Shown here: piece after piece, positions 9,001 through 15,908 of the stretch
Layout: each line of letters begins with the position of its first letter
Position numbering within the stretch: the first letter of the stretch is position 1
Notes under the pieces: model-generated
The model's database searches: none
What the model was told of the DNA's origin: nothing
What the model saw: the letters and a program-made list of their open reading frames with translations, nothing else
DNA from: Pontibacter akesuensis
GTDB taxonomy: Bacteria; Bacteroidota; Bacteroidia; Cytophagales; Hymenobacteraceae
Reading direction: 5' to 3'
Length of the DNA stretch: 64,000 nucleotides
NCBI RefSeq assembly: GCF_001611675.1
Contig: NZ_CP014766.1
Coordinates: forward strand, 3,100,001 to 3,164,000
Program-made: the position numbers and the translations under genes

Positions 9001-9334
9001 CATCAGATGTAAAGGAAATATACTGGCCGTTCGGGCTGAAACGCGGCTGCACCTCGTAAGGGCGGCCGCTGCGAAGAAGCTTTGCCTTGCCGCCGGAAGC
9101 AGGCATGATGTAAATATCGCCCAGCATATCGAAAATGATTTCTTTGCCGTCAGGGCTCACATCCACGCTCATCCAGGTGCCTTCGTTCGTGGTGAAAGAT
9201 ATTTCTTTCTGCGGGCCGTGCTCGGCGTCCACTTTCCACTTGGCGGCCTCTTTTTTGTCCTGGCCCGTTGCAGCGCTATAAGGGAGAGCCATTGCTGCGG
9301 CCAGTAACATACTCAGGTAAGTACGTTTATTCAT
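6035..9334 (-). CDS. Exported TolB-like beta-propeller/amidohydrolase fusion (1,099 aa)
   Basis: An N-terminal signal peptide (MNKRTYLSMLLAAAMALPYS) precedes a long region of WD40-like/PD40 repeats (residues about 45-660). These recur as 'SPDGK' or 'SPNGQ/K' followed by a hydrophobic strand, as in TolB. The C-terminal third is an amidohydrolase (TIM barrel): 'GKTIMPGIVDAHAHLG' near residue 720 supplies the HxH metal ligands; later elements include 'DGHTGIEHNIP' and the closing composite-sandwich strand 'GSLEAGKLADLIVLDANPLE'. Proteins with this fusion are annotated as amidohydrolases in many Bacteroidota; a periplasmic peptidase- or imidazolonepropionase-like activity is possible, but the substrate is unknown. 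The C-terminus ends in CVCRH. The gene is flanked by its own terminator and a 280-nt upstream gap, so it is probably a single-gene unit. Confidence 0.88.
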   Translation of the reverse strand: MNKRTYLSMLLAAAMALPYSAATGQDKKEAAKWKVDAEHGPQKEISFTTNEGTWMSVDVSPDGKEIIFDMLGDIYIMPASGGKAKLLRSGRPYEVQPRFSPNGQYISFTSDAGGGDNIWVMKRDGSDAKQITDESFRLLNNAVWTPDGEYLVARKHYTNTRSLGAGEMWMYHRSGGAGIQLTKRKNDQQDAGEPFASPDGKYVYFSEDMSGGSNFEYNKDPNGQIYVIRRVDRNTGKIENVITGNGGSVRPVISRDGKQVAFVRRVRTKSVLFVHDLKTGEEWPVYDKLNHDQQEAWAIFGVYPYFSWTPDNKSLVFWADGKINKLDVATKQVSNIPFEATATHYITDAVRHDHSKNGGVSPKQFTAKAIRHAVTSPDGKTLVFNAAGYIYKKDLPNGKPERITSGKDFEFYPSFSPDGKQLVFTTWNDDNFGGVYKLDIRKKNPKAVKLTTEKGFFTEPTFSPNGKYIVFSKDGGNNHMGYAHGKDRGIYYIPADGGKATLVQERGASPLFNATSDRIFFTGSEGEKYAFKSVDLNGKNEQTHYTSKYTDQFYPSPDNKWIGFVELFNGYIAPFTTNGAGLDLSADTKAVPVARFTRDAGTSIHWSADSKKINWVLGDEYFSNDLKDRFTFVAGAPDKLPAIDTTGLKIGLELKTDIPEGKVAFTNARIITMKGDEVIEGGTIIVDGNRIVAVGKDVAVPKDAKVIDAKGKTIMPGIVDAHAHLGTFRLGMSPQKQWSYFANLAYGVTTTHDPSSTTEMVFSQSEAVKSGAMIGPRIYSTGTILYGADGNFKAVINSLDDARSHLRRLKAVGGFSVKSYNQPRREQRQQVIQAARELDMSVYPEGGSTFFHNMSMVLDGHTGIEHNIPVSPLYKDVLEVWKASKSGYTPTLIVNYGATNGEYYWYQNTNVWEKDRLLKFTPRSIIDGRARFVTKVPNEEYENGYMATSRDAKALTDNGVKVNLGAHGQLQGLGAHWELWMLQQGGMTNHEALRAATLNGAEYLGMDKEIGSLEAGKLADLIVLDANPLENIQNSEQVKYTMINGHLYDAATMAEVGNYDKKPGKFWWENDKYASAFDWHEGTDTRFEGIAGEHCVCRH

Positions 9335-9510
9335 GATTGGTTACGGTTGGTATTAGTTCTGAAGCTCTAATTTACACATTTGGAGCTACAAAGCGAAGTG
9401 TTGAAGATGCTGCTGTAACACGATACATGAATAAGCTGTTCCAATTAGCCGCTCAACTCAATGGTGCGATCTATTCAGATTGCAATTACCTTGACTATGC
9501 AACAAAGGCT

Positions 9511-9590
9511 AAGTCCCCCTTTGAAGGGGGTAGGGGGATGTTCTACTTCTGCGGATAATTTCCCCCCTCGGAGGGGCAGGGGTGGGTTCC
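9511..9590. repeat. G/C-run palindromic intergenic element
   Basis: Two neighbouring blocks, CCCCCTTTGAAGGGGG followed by TAGGGGGATG, and CCCCCCTCGGAGGGG followed by CAGGGGTGGG. Both centre on short C-run/G-run palindromes. A related fragment, CCCCTCAAGGGG, occurs at about 38705-38716. Elements of this type are common between genes in this phylum. No gene lies in 9335-9617. Confidence 0.6.
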
Positions 9591-9617
9591 TTTTTAAATA
9601 CGATTATACTTGATGCG

Positions 9618-11684
9618 CTACAACGCCGGGAACTTCGGTTCGTCTTCCCTGTCGCGCAGCTGCTCGAGTGCTTCTGCGGCGGTGTGTACAGGCAGTTGGC
9701 AGGTTTTGTTGAAGCAGACGTAGATGGTGGTTTTTCCGTTGATGGCTACTTTGTCTTCCAATAACGGAATGCTGCTGCCTTCTCCTGTTTCACTACCGAT
9801 CAGGATCATATTGGGCAGGTAAAAAGCACTTAACTCTGCGCGAAGCTCTGGCGCCTCCGGGCCTACAATGGTTACCTCGGCGGTAGGCGTAAGTTTGTGG
9901 AAGTATAACGAAGCCCAGTTACTCAGGTGCGACGGCTCTTTGAGCAGTAAGTCTTTTACCTTGGCCAGCATCTCGTCCGACAGCGCCATGTAACGTTCGT
10001 CATCAAAGTATAAACCAAGGAAGTGGAGGTTGGTTGCCATGACCGAATTGGAGGCCGGCACCACATTGTCAAAAATCTCCTTCTTGCGCGCGATCAGCTT
10101 TTCTGAGCGCTGGTCTGTGAAGAAGAACATACCTTCCGTCCTGTCAAAGAAGTTCTCCAGGGCATAATCTGTTAGGCGCTTTGCCTCCTGCAGCCACTTC
10201 TCCTGAAACGTTACCTCGTACAATCGTATGAACGCACGAGCCAGTAAGGCATAGTCTTCCAGAAACGCATCAATGGTGGCGCGGCCTTGTTTGTAGTTCC
10301 GGTAGAGTTTTTCGCCTTGCTTCAGGTTTGCAAGTATAAAGTTGGCGTTGCGCAGCGCCAGATCCAGGAAATGCTTGTTTCCGAACACGTAGTAAGCGTC
10401 GGAGAGGGCTTTCAGCATGAGCGCATTCCAGGAGGTGAGGATCTTATCGTCCAGGCCCGGTCGCACGCGCTTCGCCCGCACCTCCATAATAGTCTCTTTC
10501 CAGCCCTGCACCATCTCCTGCAGCACCTCCAGCTCCAATTGGTTCTCCTGTGCAAACTCTTCGTCGGAAATGCGGCGGTGCAGGATGTTCTGCCCGTGCT
10601 CAAAATTGCCTGCGGCGGTAGCGTGGTAGTACTTGGAGAAGAGCGGTTCCTCGTCGCCCATCATTTCCTGCAGTTCATCTTTAGTGAATGTATAAAACTT
10701 GCCCTCCACACCTTCGCTGTCTGCATCCAGGGAAGAATAAAAGCCACCTTCAGTGCTCATCAGTTCCCGCTCCACAAAGCCGATAGTCTCGTACACCACG
10801 TCGTGGTACAGTGTCTCCCGTGTGGCCTGGTAGGCTTCCGCGTAAAGCGAGATAAGTTGCCCATTGTCGTACAGCATCTTCTCAAAATGCGGCACGAGCC
10901 ACTCCGCATCGACTGAGTAACGGGCAAAGCCGCCGCCAATTTGGTCGTAAATACCGCCATAGGCCATCTCGCGGAGCGTGAGGTCTACCTGGTTAAGTGC
11001 GGTATAGTCGCTGGTGTGGTGCTGGTAACGCAGCAGGAGGAGGTAGTTGCTGGGCATTGGAAACTTTGGCGCTTCGCCCATGCCGCCGCGTTTCTTGTCG
11101 AACCGGGTGCTGAGGTTGTAGCCCATCAGCTTAAAGTCGTCTTCGCGGATGTGGAAGTTCTTTTGCTGCAGGCCATACTTGTCCAGTTCGCTCACATTCA
11201 GGTGCTTTGCAAACTGCTCCGCCGACTTGTCTAATTCCGAGCGGCTTTTCTCATAGGCCGCTGCAATGTTAGCCAAGAGGCTTACCCACTGCTGCGGCGG
11301 AAAGTAAGTGCCGCCGTAAAATGGCTTGGCCTCTGGGTTGAGGAACACGTTGAGCGGCCAGCCGCCCCGCACACCCATGGCCTGCATCGCATCCATGTAT
11401 ACTGCATCCACATCCGGGCGTTCCTCCCGATCCACCTTAATGCACACAAAGTGCTTGTTCATCACTTCAGCAATCTTCTCCTGCTCAAACGACTGATGCT
11501 CCATGACATGGCACCAGTGGCAGGCGGCATAGCCAATGCTGACAAGTATGGGCTTATCCTCCTGCTTTGCCTTCTGCAGTGCTTCCTCGCCCCACGGATA
11601 CCAGTCCACGGGGTTGTAAGCGTGCTGCAGCAGGTAGGGGCTGCTTTCGTTCAGGAGTCGGTTCGGTTTTCTGTCTTCGGCCAT
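9618..11684 (-). CDS. YyaL/spermatogenesis-associated protein 20-like, thioredoxin-fold N-terminal domain (688 aa)
   Basis: The start at 11684 ([20 protein letters not shown]) is preferred over an upstream in-frame ATG at 11723, because family members begin just before '[18 protein letters not shown]'. The DUF255 thioredoxin-like domain occupies residues about 1-165 and contains '[16 protein letters not shown]', a CxxC-like ACHWCH motif, and '[19 protein letters not shown]'. The rest (about 190-688) is an (alpha/alpha)-barrel resembling glycan epimerases/glucosaminidases, with '[17 protein letters not shown]' and '[13 protein letters not shown]'. The family is widespread and well conserved, but its reaction is not established. 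No signal peptide, so cytoplasmic. It lies downstream of the GSCFA gene, 168 nt apart. Confidence 0.92.
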   Translation of the reverse strand: MAEDRKPNRLLNESSPYLLQHAYNPVDWYPWGEEALQKAKQEDKPILVSIGYAACHWCHVMEHQSFEQEKIAEVMNKHFVCIKVDREERPDVDAVYMDAMQAMGVRGGWPLNVFLNPEAKPFYGGTYFPPQQWVSLLANIAAAYEKSRSELDKSAEQFAKHLNVSELDKYGLQQKNFHIREDDFKLMGYNLSTRFDKKRGGMGEAPKFPMPSNYLLLLRYQHHTSDYTALNQVDLTLREMAYGGIYDQIGGGFARYSVDAEWLVPHFEKMLYDNGQLISLYAEAYQATRETLYHDVVYETIGFVERELMSTEGGFYSSLDADSEGVEGKFYTFTKDELQEMMGDEEPLFSKYYHATAAGNFEHGQNILHRRISDEEFAQENQLELEVLQEMVQGWKETIMEVRAKRVRPGLDDKILTSWNALMLKALSDAYYVFGNKHFLDLALRNANFILANLKQGEKLYRNYKQGRATIDAFLEDYALLARAFIRLYEVTFQEKWLQEAKRLTDYALENFFDRTEGMFFFTDQRSEKLIARKKEIFDNVVPASNSVMATNLHFLGLYFDDERYMALSDEMLAKVKDLLLKEPSHLSNWASLYFHKLTPTAEVTIVGPEAPELRAELSAFYLPNMILIGSETGEGSSIPLLEDKVAINGKTTIYVCFNKTCQLPVHTAAEALEQLRDREDEPKFPAL

Positions 11685-11852
11685 AAGTTCGTTTTTAGAC
11701 ACAAGTATCAGGACACAAAACACAAGACTTCGGCCTTGGTTTGTGTGAATGACGATATTTATAAATCGTGCTACTTGATACGTGCGCGACTAAAGTATAG
11801 CAGCTTATTTCTACGGCGAAGGCTGGCAAAAGTGTTTGGGTGGCAAGTATGG

Positions 11853-12833
11853 CTAGGGGAGGAGCTGATGCTGCAGGGCCTGCTCTTCAGCGCTGATGTC
11901 GATGTTATACTTCTGCGCCAAAGTATGCAGTTGCCCCAGCGTAGTTCGCACAAAGGCCTGGTGGGCGGCTGATGCTTGGTGAAACGGGCGGTGTGCCACG
12001 GCCCGCTGTATTTTCTCCCACGCGCTCATAAATTGTCTGAACTCCGAAGTATAGAACGCAGCCACAAACTTTTCCCAAATATAGTCTTCGGCAAGCTCGG
12101 TGGGGTGCAGCATGTCCTGCTTGTAAAAGCGGTAGTCCCGCAAATCATCCATCATAATCTCGTAGGCCGGGAAGTATAGCACGTCCTCGTGGGCATCCTC
12201 CAGTTGATGCGCCAGCACGCGCAGAACAGATTTGCTTACACTGTTGGTTTGGATGGTTTCCTTGATATGGCGCACCGGGCTTACCGTTAGCAGCACCTTC
12301 AGCTTTGGGTTAATCTGTTTGAGAAAGCCATGCATATCCTCTAACGCGGGCAAGGCTTCACCCGGGCTTAACAGCACCCTGGAGAAATTGCTACCGGGCA
12401 GCTTATGGCAGTTGGCCACCACCTTGCCGGTGTCGCGAAGCCTGTACGCCACAGCCGTGCCCAGCGTGATGATGAGCAGCGAGGCTTGTTGCAGATAGTC
12501 GCTGGTGCGCTGCAGGCTATGCTGAATTTGCTGCAGCAGCTCCTGTTTGTCTGGGGAGGAGAGGGAAGAGTGCAGGTCGTAGGCGTACCAGATGCCCTTG
12601 TGCTCCACCAGGTGATTCTCGAAGTTATAGGGCTGGCCCGAGGCGGCTTTCAGCAGCAGGCACACTGATATGGGGTTGAAAATGGTACCGAAGGGATTCA
12701 CCAGCACATCTACCTTTTGCTGCTGTAGCTTGTTGCCAATCACCTCTGCAAAGCAAGAGCCGATGGTAACTACTTTGTCCTGTAACGTCAGGTTAAGATT
12801 TGCAGAGGGTACGTTTACTTCGGTGCGAAACAT
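11853..12833 (-). CDS. GSCFA domain protein (326 aa)
   Basis: The start at 12833 gives MFRTEVNVPSANLNLTLQDK; 20 upstream in-frame codons look non-coding. The family-defining motif GSCFAE follows at about residue 27 ('VVTIGSCFAEVIGNKL'). Further family elements are 'NPFGTIFNPISV', 'LLIITLGTAVAYRL' and 'LLTVSPVRHIKETI', with 'MLHPTELAEDYIWEKF' towards the end. GSCFA proteins are related to GDSL/SGNH esterases: Ser of GSCFA and the late His are the likely catalytic pair, and the substrate is unknown. A TACATTTG -7-like element is at 12855-12862 on the minus strand, 22 nt upstream. The product is probably cytoplasmic. Confidence 0.9.
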   Translation of the reverse strand: MFRTEVNVPSANLNLTLQDKVVTIGSCFAEVIGNKLQQQKVDVLVNPFGTIFNPISVCLLLKAASGQPYNFENHLVEHKGIWYAYDLHSSLSSPDKQELLQQIQHSLQRTSDYLQQASLLIITLGTAVAYRLRDTGKVVANCHKLPGSNFSRVLLSPGEALPALEDMHGFLKQINPKLKVLLTVSPVRHIKETIQTNSVSKSVLRVLAHQLEDAHEDVLYFPAYEIMMDDLRDYRFYKQDMLHPTELAEDYIWEKFVAAFYTSEFRQFMSAWEKIQRAVAHRPFHQASAAHQAFVRTTLGQLHTLAQKYNIDISAEEQALQHQLLP

Positions 12834-12873
12834 AAGTATGGGCGTGGCTTTAGACAAATGTACGGCAAAGGGC

Positions 12874-12911
12874 AAAAAAAAGCGTCCTGCCATACCTGGC
12901 AGGACGCTTTA
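12874..12911 (-). terminator. Terminator of the rpsF-rpsR-rplI operon
   Basis: AAAGCGTCCTGCCA and TGGCAGGACGCTTT form a perfect stem with a short loop, 23 nt past the rplI stop. On the minus strand it is followed by a T run. Confidence 0.85.
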
Positions 12912-12933
12912 TCTTTTATCGTTCAGAAGAAGC

Positions 12934-13377
12934 TTATTCAGCCACTACATTGAAACGTACCTGGTGCTTCACTTCCTTGTGCAGGTTAAGTGTTGCGGTG
13001 TATTCGCCAGCAGTTTTCACGTCCTGGTCGAAAGAGATACGCTTGCGGTCTACATCAAATCCTTTTGCCTTCAGGGCATCAGAAAGCTGAAGCGTAGTTA
13101 CAGAACCGAAGATCTTTCCGGTCTCGCCCACTTTTGCAGGAAGCTCAAGCGTGATGTCGCCGATGCTGTTAGCCAGCTCCTGGGCGTCATTCTTGAATTT
13201 CTCAGCTTTGTGTGCAGCCTGGCGGATGTTTTCAGCTACTACTTTTCTGCTTGATTTGTCAGCGATAACTGCCAGCCCCTGTGGGATCAGGTAGTTACGG
13301 CCATAACCAGGCTTTACTTCAACGATATCGTTTTTGTAGCCAAGGTTCTTTACGTCGTCTTTAAGTATTACTTCCAT
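12934..13377 (-). CDS. rplI: 50S ribosomal protein L9
   Basis: A 147-residue protein of the normal length. The N-terminal RNA-binding domain opens with MEVILKDDVKNLGYKNDIVEVK and the L9 signature 'GYGRNYLIPQGLAV'. The long connecting helix (residues about 40-75, AENIRQAAHKAEKFKNDA) and the C-terminal 'GKIFGSVTTLQLSDALK' domain follow. L9 binds 23S rRNA at the base of the L1 stalk and helps keep reading frame. Third gene of the rpsF-rpsR-rplI operon, 12 nt after rpsR, closed by the terminator at 12874. Confidence 0.98.
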   Translation of the reverse strand: MEVILKDDVKNLGYKNDIVEVKPGYGRNYLIPQGLAVIADKSSRKVVAENIRQAAHKAEKFKNDAQELANSIGDITLELPAKVGETGKIFGSVTTLQLSDALKAKGFDVDRKRISFDQDVKTAGEYTATLNLHKEVKHQVRFNVVAE

Positions 13378-13389
13378 CGTTGTTCCTCC

Positions 13390-13641
13390 TTATTTTAAAG
13401 AATCCGTAACATAAGGTAAAATCGCAAGGTGTCTTGCTCTGGCAACCGCCTGGGCCACTTTGCGCTGGAACTTCAGGCTAGTGCCTGTTAATCTCCTTGG
13501 AAGGATCTTGCCCTGCTCGTTCACGAACTTCAGCAGGAAGTTACCATCTTTGTAGTCGATATACTTAATTCCGCTTTTCTTGAAACGGCAGTATTTCTGA
13601 CGGTTTTCTTGTTTGTGTACTCTTTCGTTAACTAAGCTCAT
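13390..13641 (-). CDS. rpsR: 30S ribosomal protein S18
   Basis: 83 residues with the S18 core '[16 protein letters not shown]', '[21 protein letters not shown]' and '[10 protein letters not shown]'. S18 forms a heterodimer with S6 on the 30S platform. The start codon overlaps the end of rpsF by one base, suggesting translational coupling of the two partners. The ssb gene found between rpsF and rpsR in many Firmicutes is absent here. Confidence 0.98.
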   Translation of the reverse strand: MSLVNERVHKQENRQKYCRFKKSGIKYIDYKDGNFLLKFVNEQGKILPRRLTGTSLKFQRKVAQAVARARHLAILPYVTDSLK

Positions 13642-14009
13642 TATCCTTTAACCTCCTCTTTTTTAGCTTGTGATTTGAACTCGCCGTTTCTTCTACGCTC
13701 ATTGTAAGCCACAGCGTGCTTATCAAGGGCAGTAGTAAGGAAACGTACTACTTTTTCATCACGGCGATAAGCCAGCTCAAGCTGATCAACAACGGTTGTA
13801 GGAGCTTTATACTCTACAAGGTGATAAAAACCAGTTGACTTTTTCTGGATTGGGTAAGCCAGTTTACGAAGACCCCAGTTTTCTTCGTGAATGATTTCGG
13901 CGCCATTTTCCTTAAGCACCTCTCTGAACTTCTCGACCGTTTCTTGCATCTGCGCCTCGTTCAACAGAGGAGTCAGGATGAAGACAGTTTCGTAATTTCT
14001 CAATTCCAT
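13641..14009 (-). CDS. rpsF: 30S ribosomal protein S6
   Basis: 122 residues with the S6 fold: '[18 protein letters not shown]', the central '[27 protein letters not shown]' region, and '[24 protein letters not shown]'. A Lys-rich tail follows ([10 protein letters not shown]). First gene of the operon, behind a clear TTG/TACCTTTG promoter at 14039-14069. Confidence 0.98.
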   Translation of the reverse strand: MELRNYETVFILTPLLNEAQMQETVEKFREVLKENGAEIIHEENWGLRKLAYPIQKKSTGFYHLVEYKAPTTVVDQLELAYRRDEKVVRFLTTALDKHAVAYNERRRNGEFKSQAKKEEVKG

Positions 14010-14038
14010 CGGTTCGAATTATTTATAATTTTAGCCTG

Positions 14039-14069
14039 CAAAGGTAAATGTCTGATTTGGTAATAGCAA
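14039..14069 (-). promoter_or_regulatory. Bacteroidota-type promoter of rpsF operon
   Basis: On the minus strand, TTG (-33) is separated by 20 nt from TACCTTTG (-7, plus coordinates 14039-14046), which lies 30 nt before the rpsF start. Confidence 0.75.
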
Positions 14070-14467
14070 GGGTATGCCTGATAAATATGTAAAGTTCAGG
14101 CAAATAACGGCAGATAAAAAGGCAGTCGCAGGTTAATCGCCGATACTATATATAATAAGGAGTAAATCTTCTATTTCGAATCTAAATTCTGAGTAGTGAA
14201 AAGTCTGCAGAAGGTGGCGCTTTGTTCTCTCTTCTGAATGTATTGTACATTCCTAATTTTCGAACAAATAAGTAGGCTGCGGGATTTATACGGAAACAAA
14301 GGGAACTTATAACTTTTTCCAGAGGATAAGTACGTAAAAAATCGGCTTCTTATTTAGAATAAATTTAAATAAAACTGCTTAGAAAGCATGATAAACCGTG
14401 TAAGGCCTGACAGTGAGCGGCTGGTGCCTGAAGGGGGCTCTAGAGGCCAAATAATAAAGTTTTTATG
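14070..14467. other. AT-rich divergent intergenic region
   Basis: About 400 nt between the rpsF and act-cox promoters. No ORF of note. It holds an AT-rich tract at 14345-14375, and a GC-richer stretch at 14400-14450 with the short inverted words GGCCT and AGAGGCC. A regulatory role for the downstream respiratory operon is possible but nothing specific is recognisable. Confidence 0.4.
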
Positions 14468-14498
14468 TTTGATTAATGGAATTCCAGTAGTAGATTTG
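14468..14498 (+). promoter_or_regulatory. Promoter of the Alternative Complex III/cytochrome oxidase operon
   Basis: TTTG at 14468-14471 and TAGATTTG at 14491-14498 with a 19-nt spacer match the Bacteroidota -33/-7 consensus. Transcription would start near 14505, giving a leader of about 40 nt before actA. Confidence 0.75.
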
Positions 14499-14546
14499 TG
14501 GCCGTAAAGTAAATTCTTCATACTAAACACACACGTGATCTTGGCT

Positions 14547-15866
14547 ATGAGTAGCTGTATACTTAAATCTAAATCTAAAATTTTCTTCGCCTTCTTGTTT
14601 GCGACGATGCTTTCGTTTGGTGCTTATGCCCAAGGGGAAAGCGAGCAGGCGGAAGTGGCGACAAAAGGGGTAGAGCCTGGTTCAACTGAAGGTGCGACAG
14701 TAGGTGGTGGCGCTGATCCCGCAGTGATTGATGCAGGTGCTGCATTGTTCAAGAACAACTGTGTGGTTTGTCACTCTGCCGGAACTGACGTGATTGTGGG
14801 CCCTGGCCTGCAAGGTATTACTGAAAGACGCAGCACGCCTTGGTTGATCAAGTGGATCAAGAACTCACAGGCGCTGGTTGCGGCTGGTGATCCAGAGGCT
14901 GTGGCTGTCTACAATGAGTATAAGAAGCAGGCGATGCCTTCTTTCAACTTCTCAGACGATGAGATAAAGTCTATCCTGGCTTACATCGAGGCAGGTCCTG
15001 CATCTGACGTGGCGGCTTCGGTTCCTACTACGGTAGGTGCGGAAGAGGGTGGCCCGGGTAACATTGGTACAGATGCCCTTGGTTCTATAGGAAGCTACCT
15101 GGATATTGTGCTGGTCGTGTTGATCATTGTGTTGATTGTACTGGTAGTGACCTTGTTGCTGATTACTTCACTCCTGAAGAACTACCTGAACAAGAACCGC
15201 AAGCTGAACGAGTATGACGACGAGGTAGTTAACCAGCGCTTCGACTTTTCTAAAGTATATAAATCAAAAGCTGTTCGCGGGTTGGTGACGCTCATCTTTG
15301 TGGTGGTGCTGCTTGATCTGGCCTGGGGTACTGCCATGGGTATAGGCATACAGCAGGGCTATGAGCCAACTCAGCCGATTGCCTTCTCGCACAAACTCCA
15401 CGCTGGTGAGCATCAGATTAACTGTAACTACTGCCACACCACTGTTTACAAGAGTAAGAGTGCCAGCATTCCTTCTGCCAACATCTGTATGAACTGCCAC
15501 AGCCAGATTCAAACAGAGTCTCCTGAGATTCAGAAAATATACCGTGCCATTGAGCGCAACAGGCCAATTGAGTGGGTGCGTGTACACAACCTGCCCGACC
15601 TGGCATACTTCAACCACTCCCAGCACACGCAGGTGGGTGGCATTGAGTGCCAGACCTGCCACGGTCCGATCCAGGAAATGGATGTGGTGTACCAATACTC
15701 TCCTTTAACTATGGGCTGGTGTATTGATTGCCACCGCGAAACGCCTCTTAACACAGAGGGTAACGAGTATTATGACAATCTTGTGGAGCTGCACGAGCAG
15801 TCATCACAGGGAGCTTTCACAGTGTCATCAAACGGTGGTACAGAGTGCTCTAAGTGTCACTATTAA
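14547..15866 (+). CDS. actA: Alternative Complex III subunit ActA, multiheme cytochrome c with extra N-terminal heme domain
   Basis: I prefer the ATG at 14547 (MSSCILKSKSKIFFAF) over 14535, because it leads directly into a signal sequence ending SFGAYAQ. Six CxxCH heme sites are visible: CVVCH in an N-terminal monoheme cytochrome c domain (residues about 60-160), then CNYCH, CMNCH, CQTCH, CIDCH and CSKCH in the C-terminal pentaheme part. A membrane helix (IVLVVLIIVLIVLVVTLLLI) sits between them at about residues 190-215, and another hydrophobic segment lies near 245-265. ActA is the pentaheme subunit that carries electrons out of Alternative Complex III; the fused monoheme domain is typical of Bacteroidota and may hand electrons to the oxidase. 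First gene of the operon. Confidence 0.93.
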   Translation: MSSCILKSKSKIFFAFLFATMLSFGAYAQGESEQAEVATKGVEPGSTEGATVGGGADPAVIDAGAALFKNNCVVCHSAGTDVIVGPGLQGITERRSTPWLIKWIKNSQALVAAGDPEAVAVYNEYKKQAMPSFNFSDDEIKSILAYIEAGPASDVAASVPTTVGAEEGGPGNIGTDALGSIGSYLDIVLVVLIIVLIVLVVTLLLITSLLKNYLNKNRKLNEYDDEVVNQRFDFSKVYKSKAVRGLVTLIFVVVLLDLAWGTAMGIGIQQGYEPTQPIAFSHKLHAGEHQINCNYCHTTVYKSKSASIPSANICMNCHSQIQTESPEIQKIYRAIERNRPIEWVRVHNLPDLAYFNHSQHTQVGGIECQTCHGPIQEMDVVYQYSPLTMGWCIDCHRETPLNTEGNEYYDNLVELHEQSSQGAFTVSSNGGTECSKCHY

Positions 15867-15908
15867 TTAGAATAAGTAAGAAAAGTATTCGAGTTTTCTA
15901 GATATAAT

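Noticed and set aside
9337..9558. 73-codon ORF upstream of the amidohydrolase
   Set aside because: It includes part of the palindromic repeat and shows no domain or start signal.
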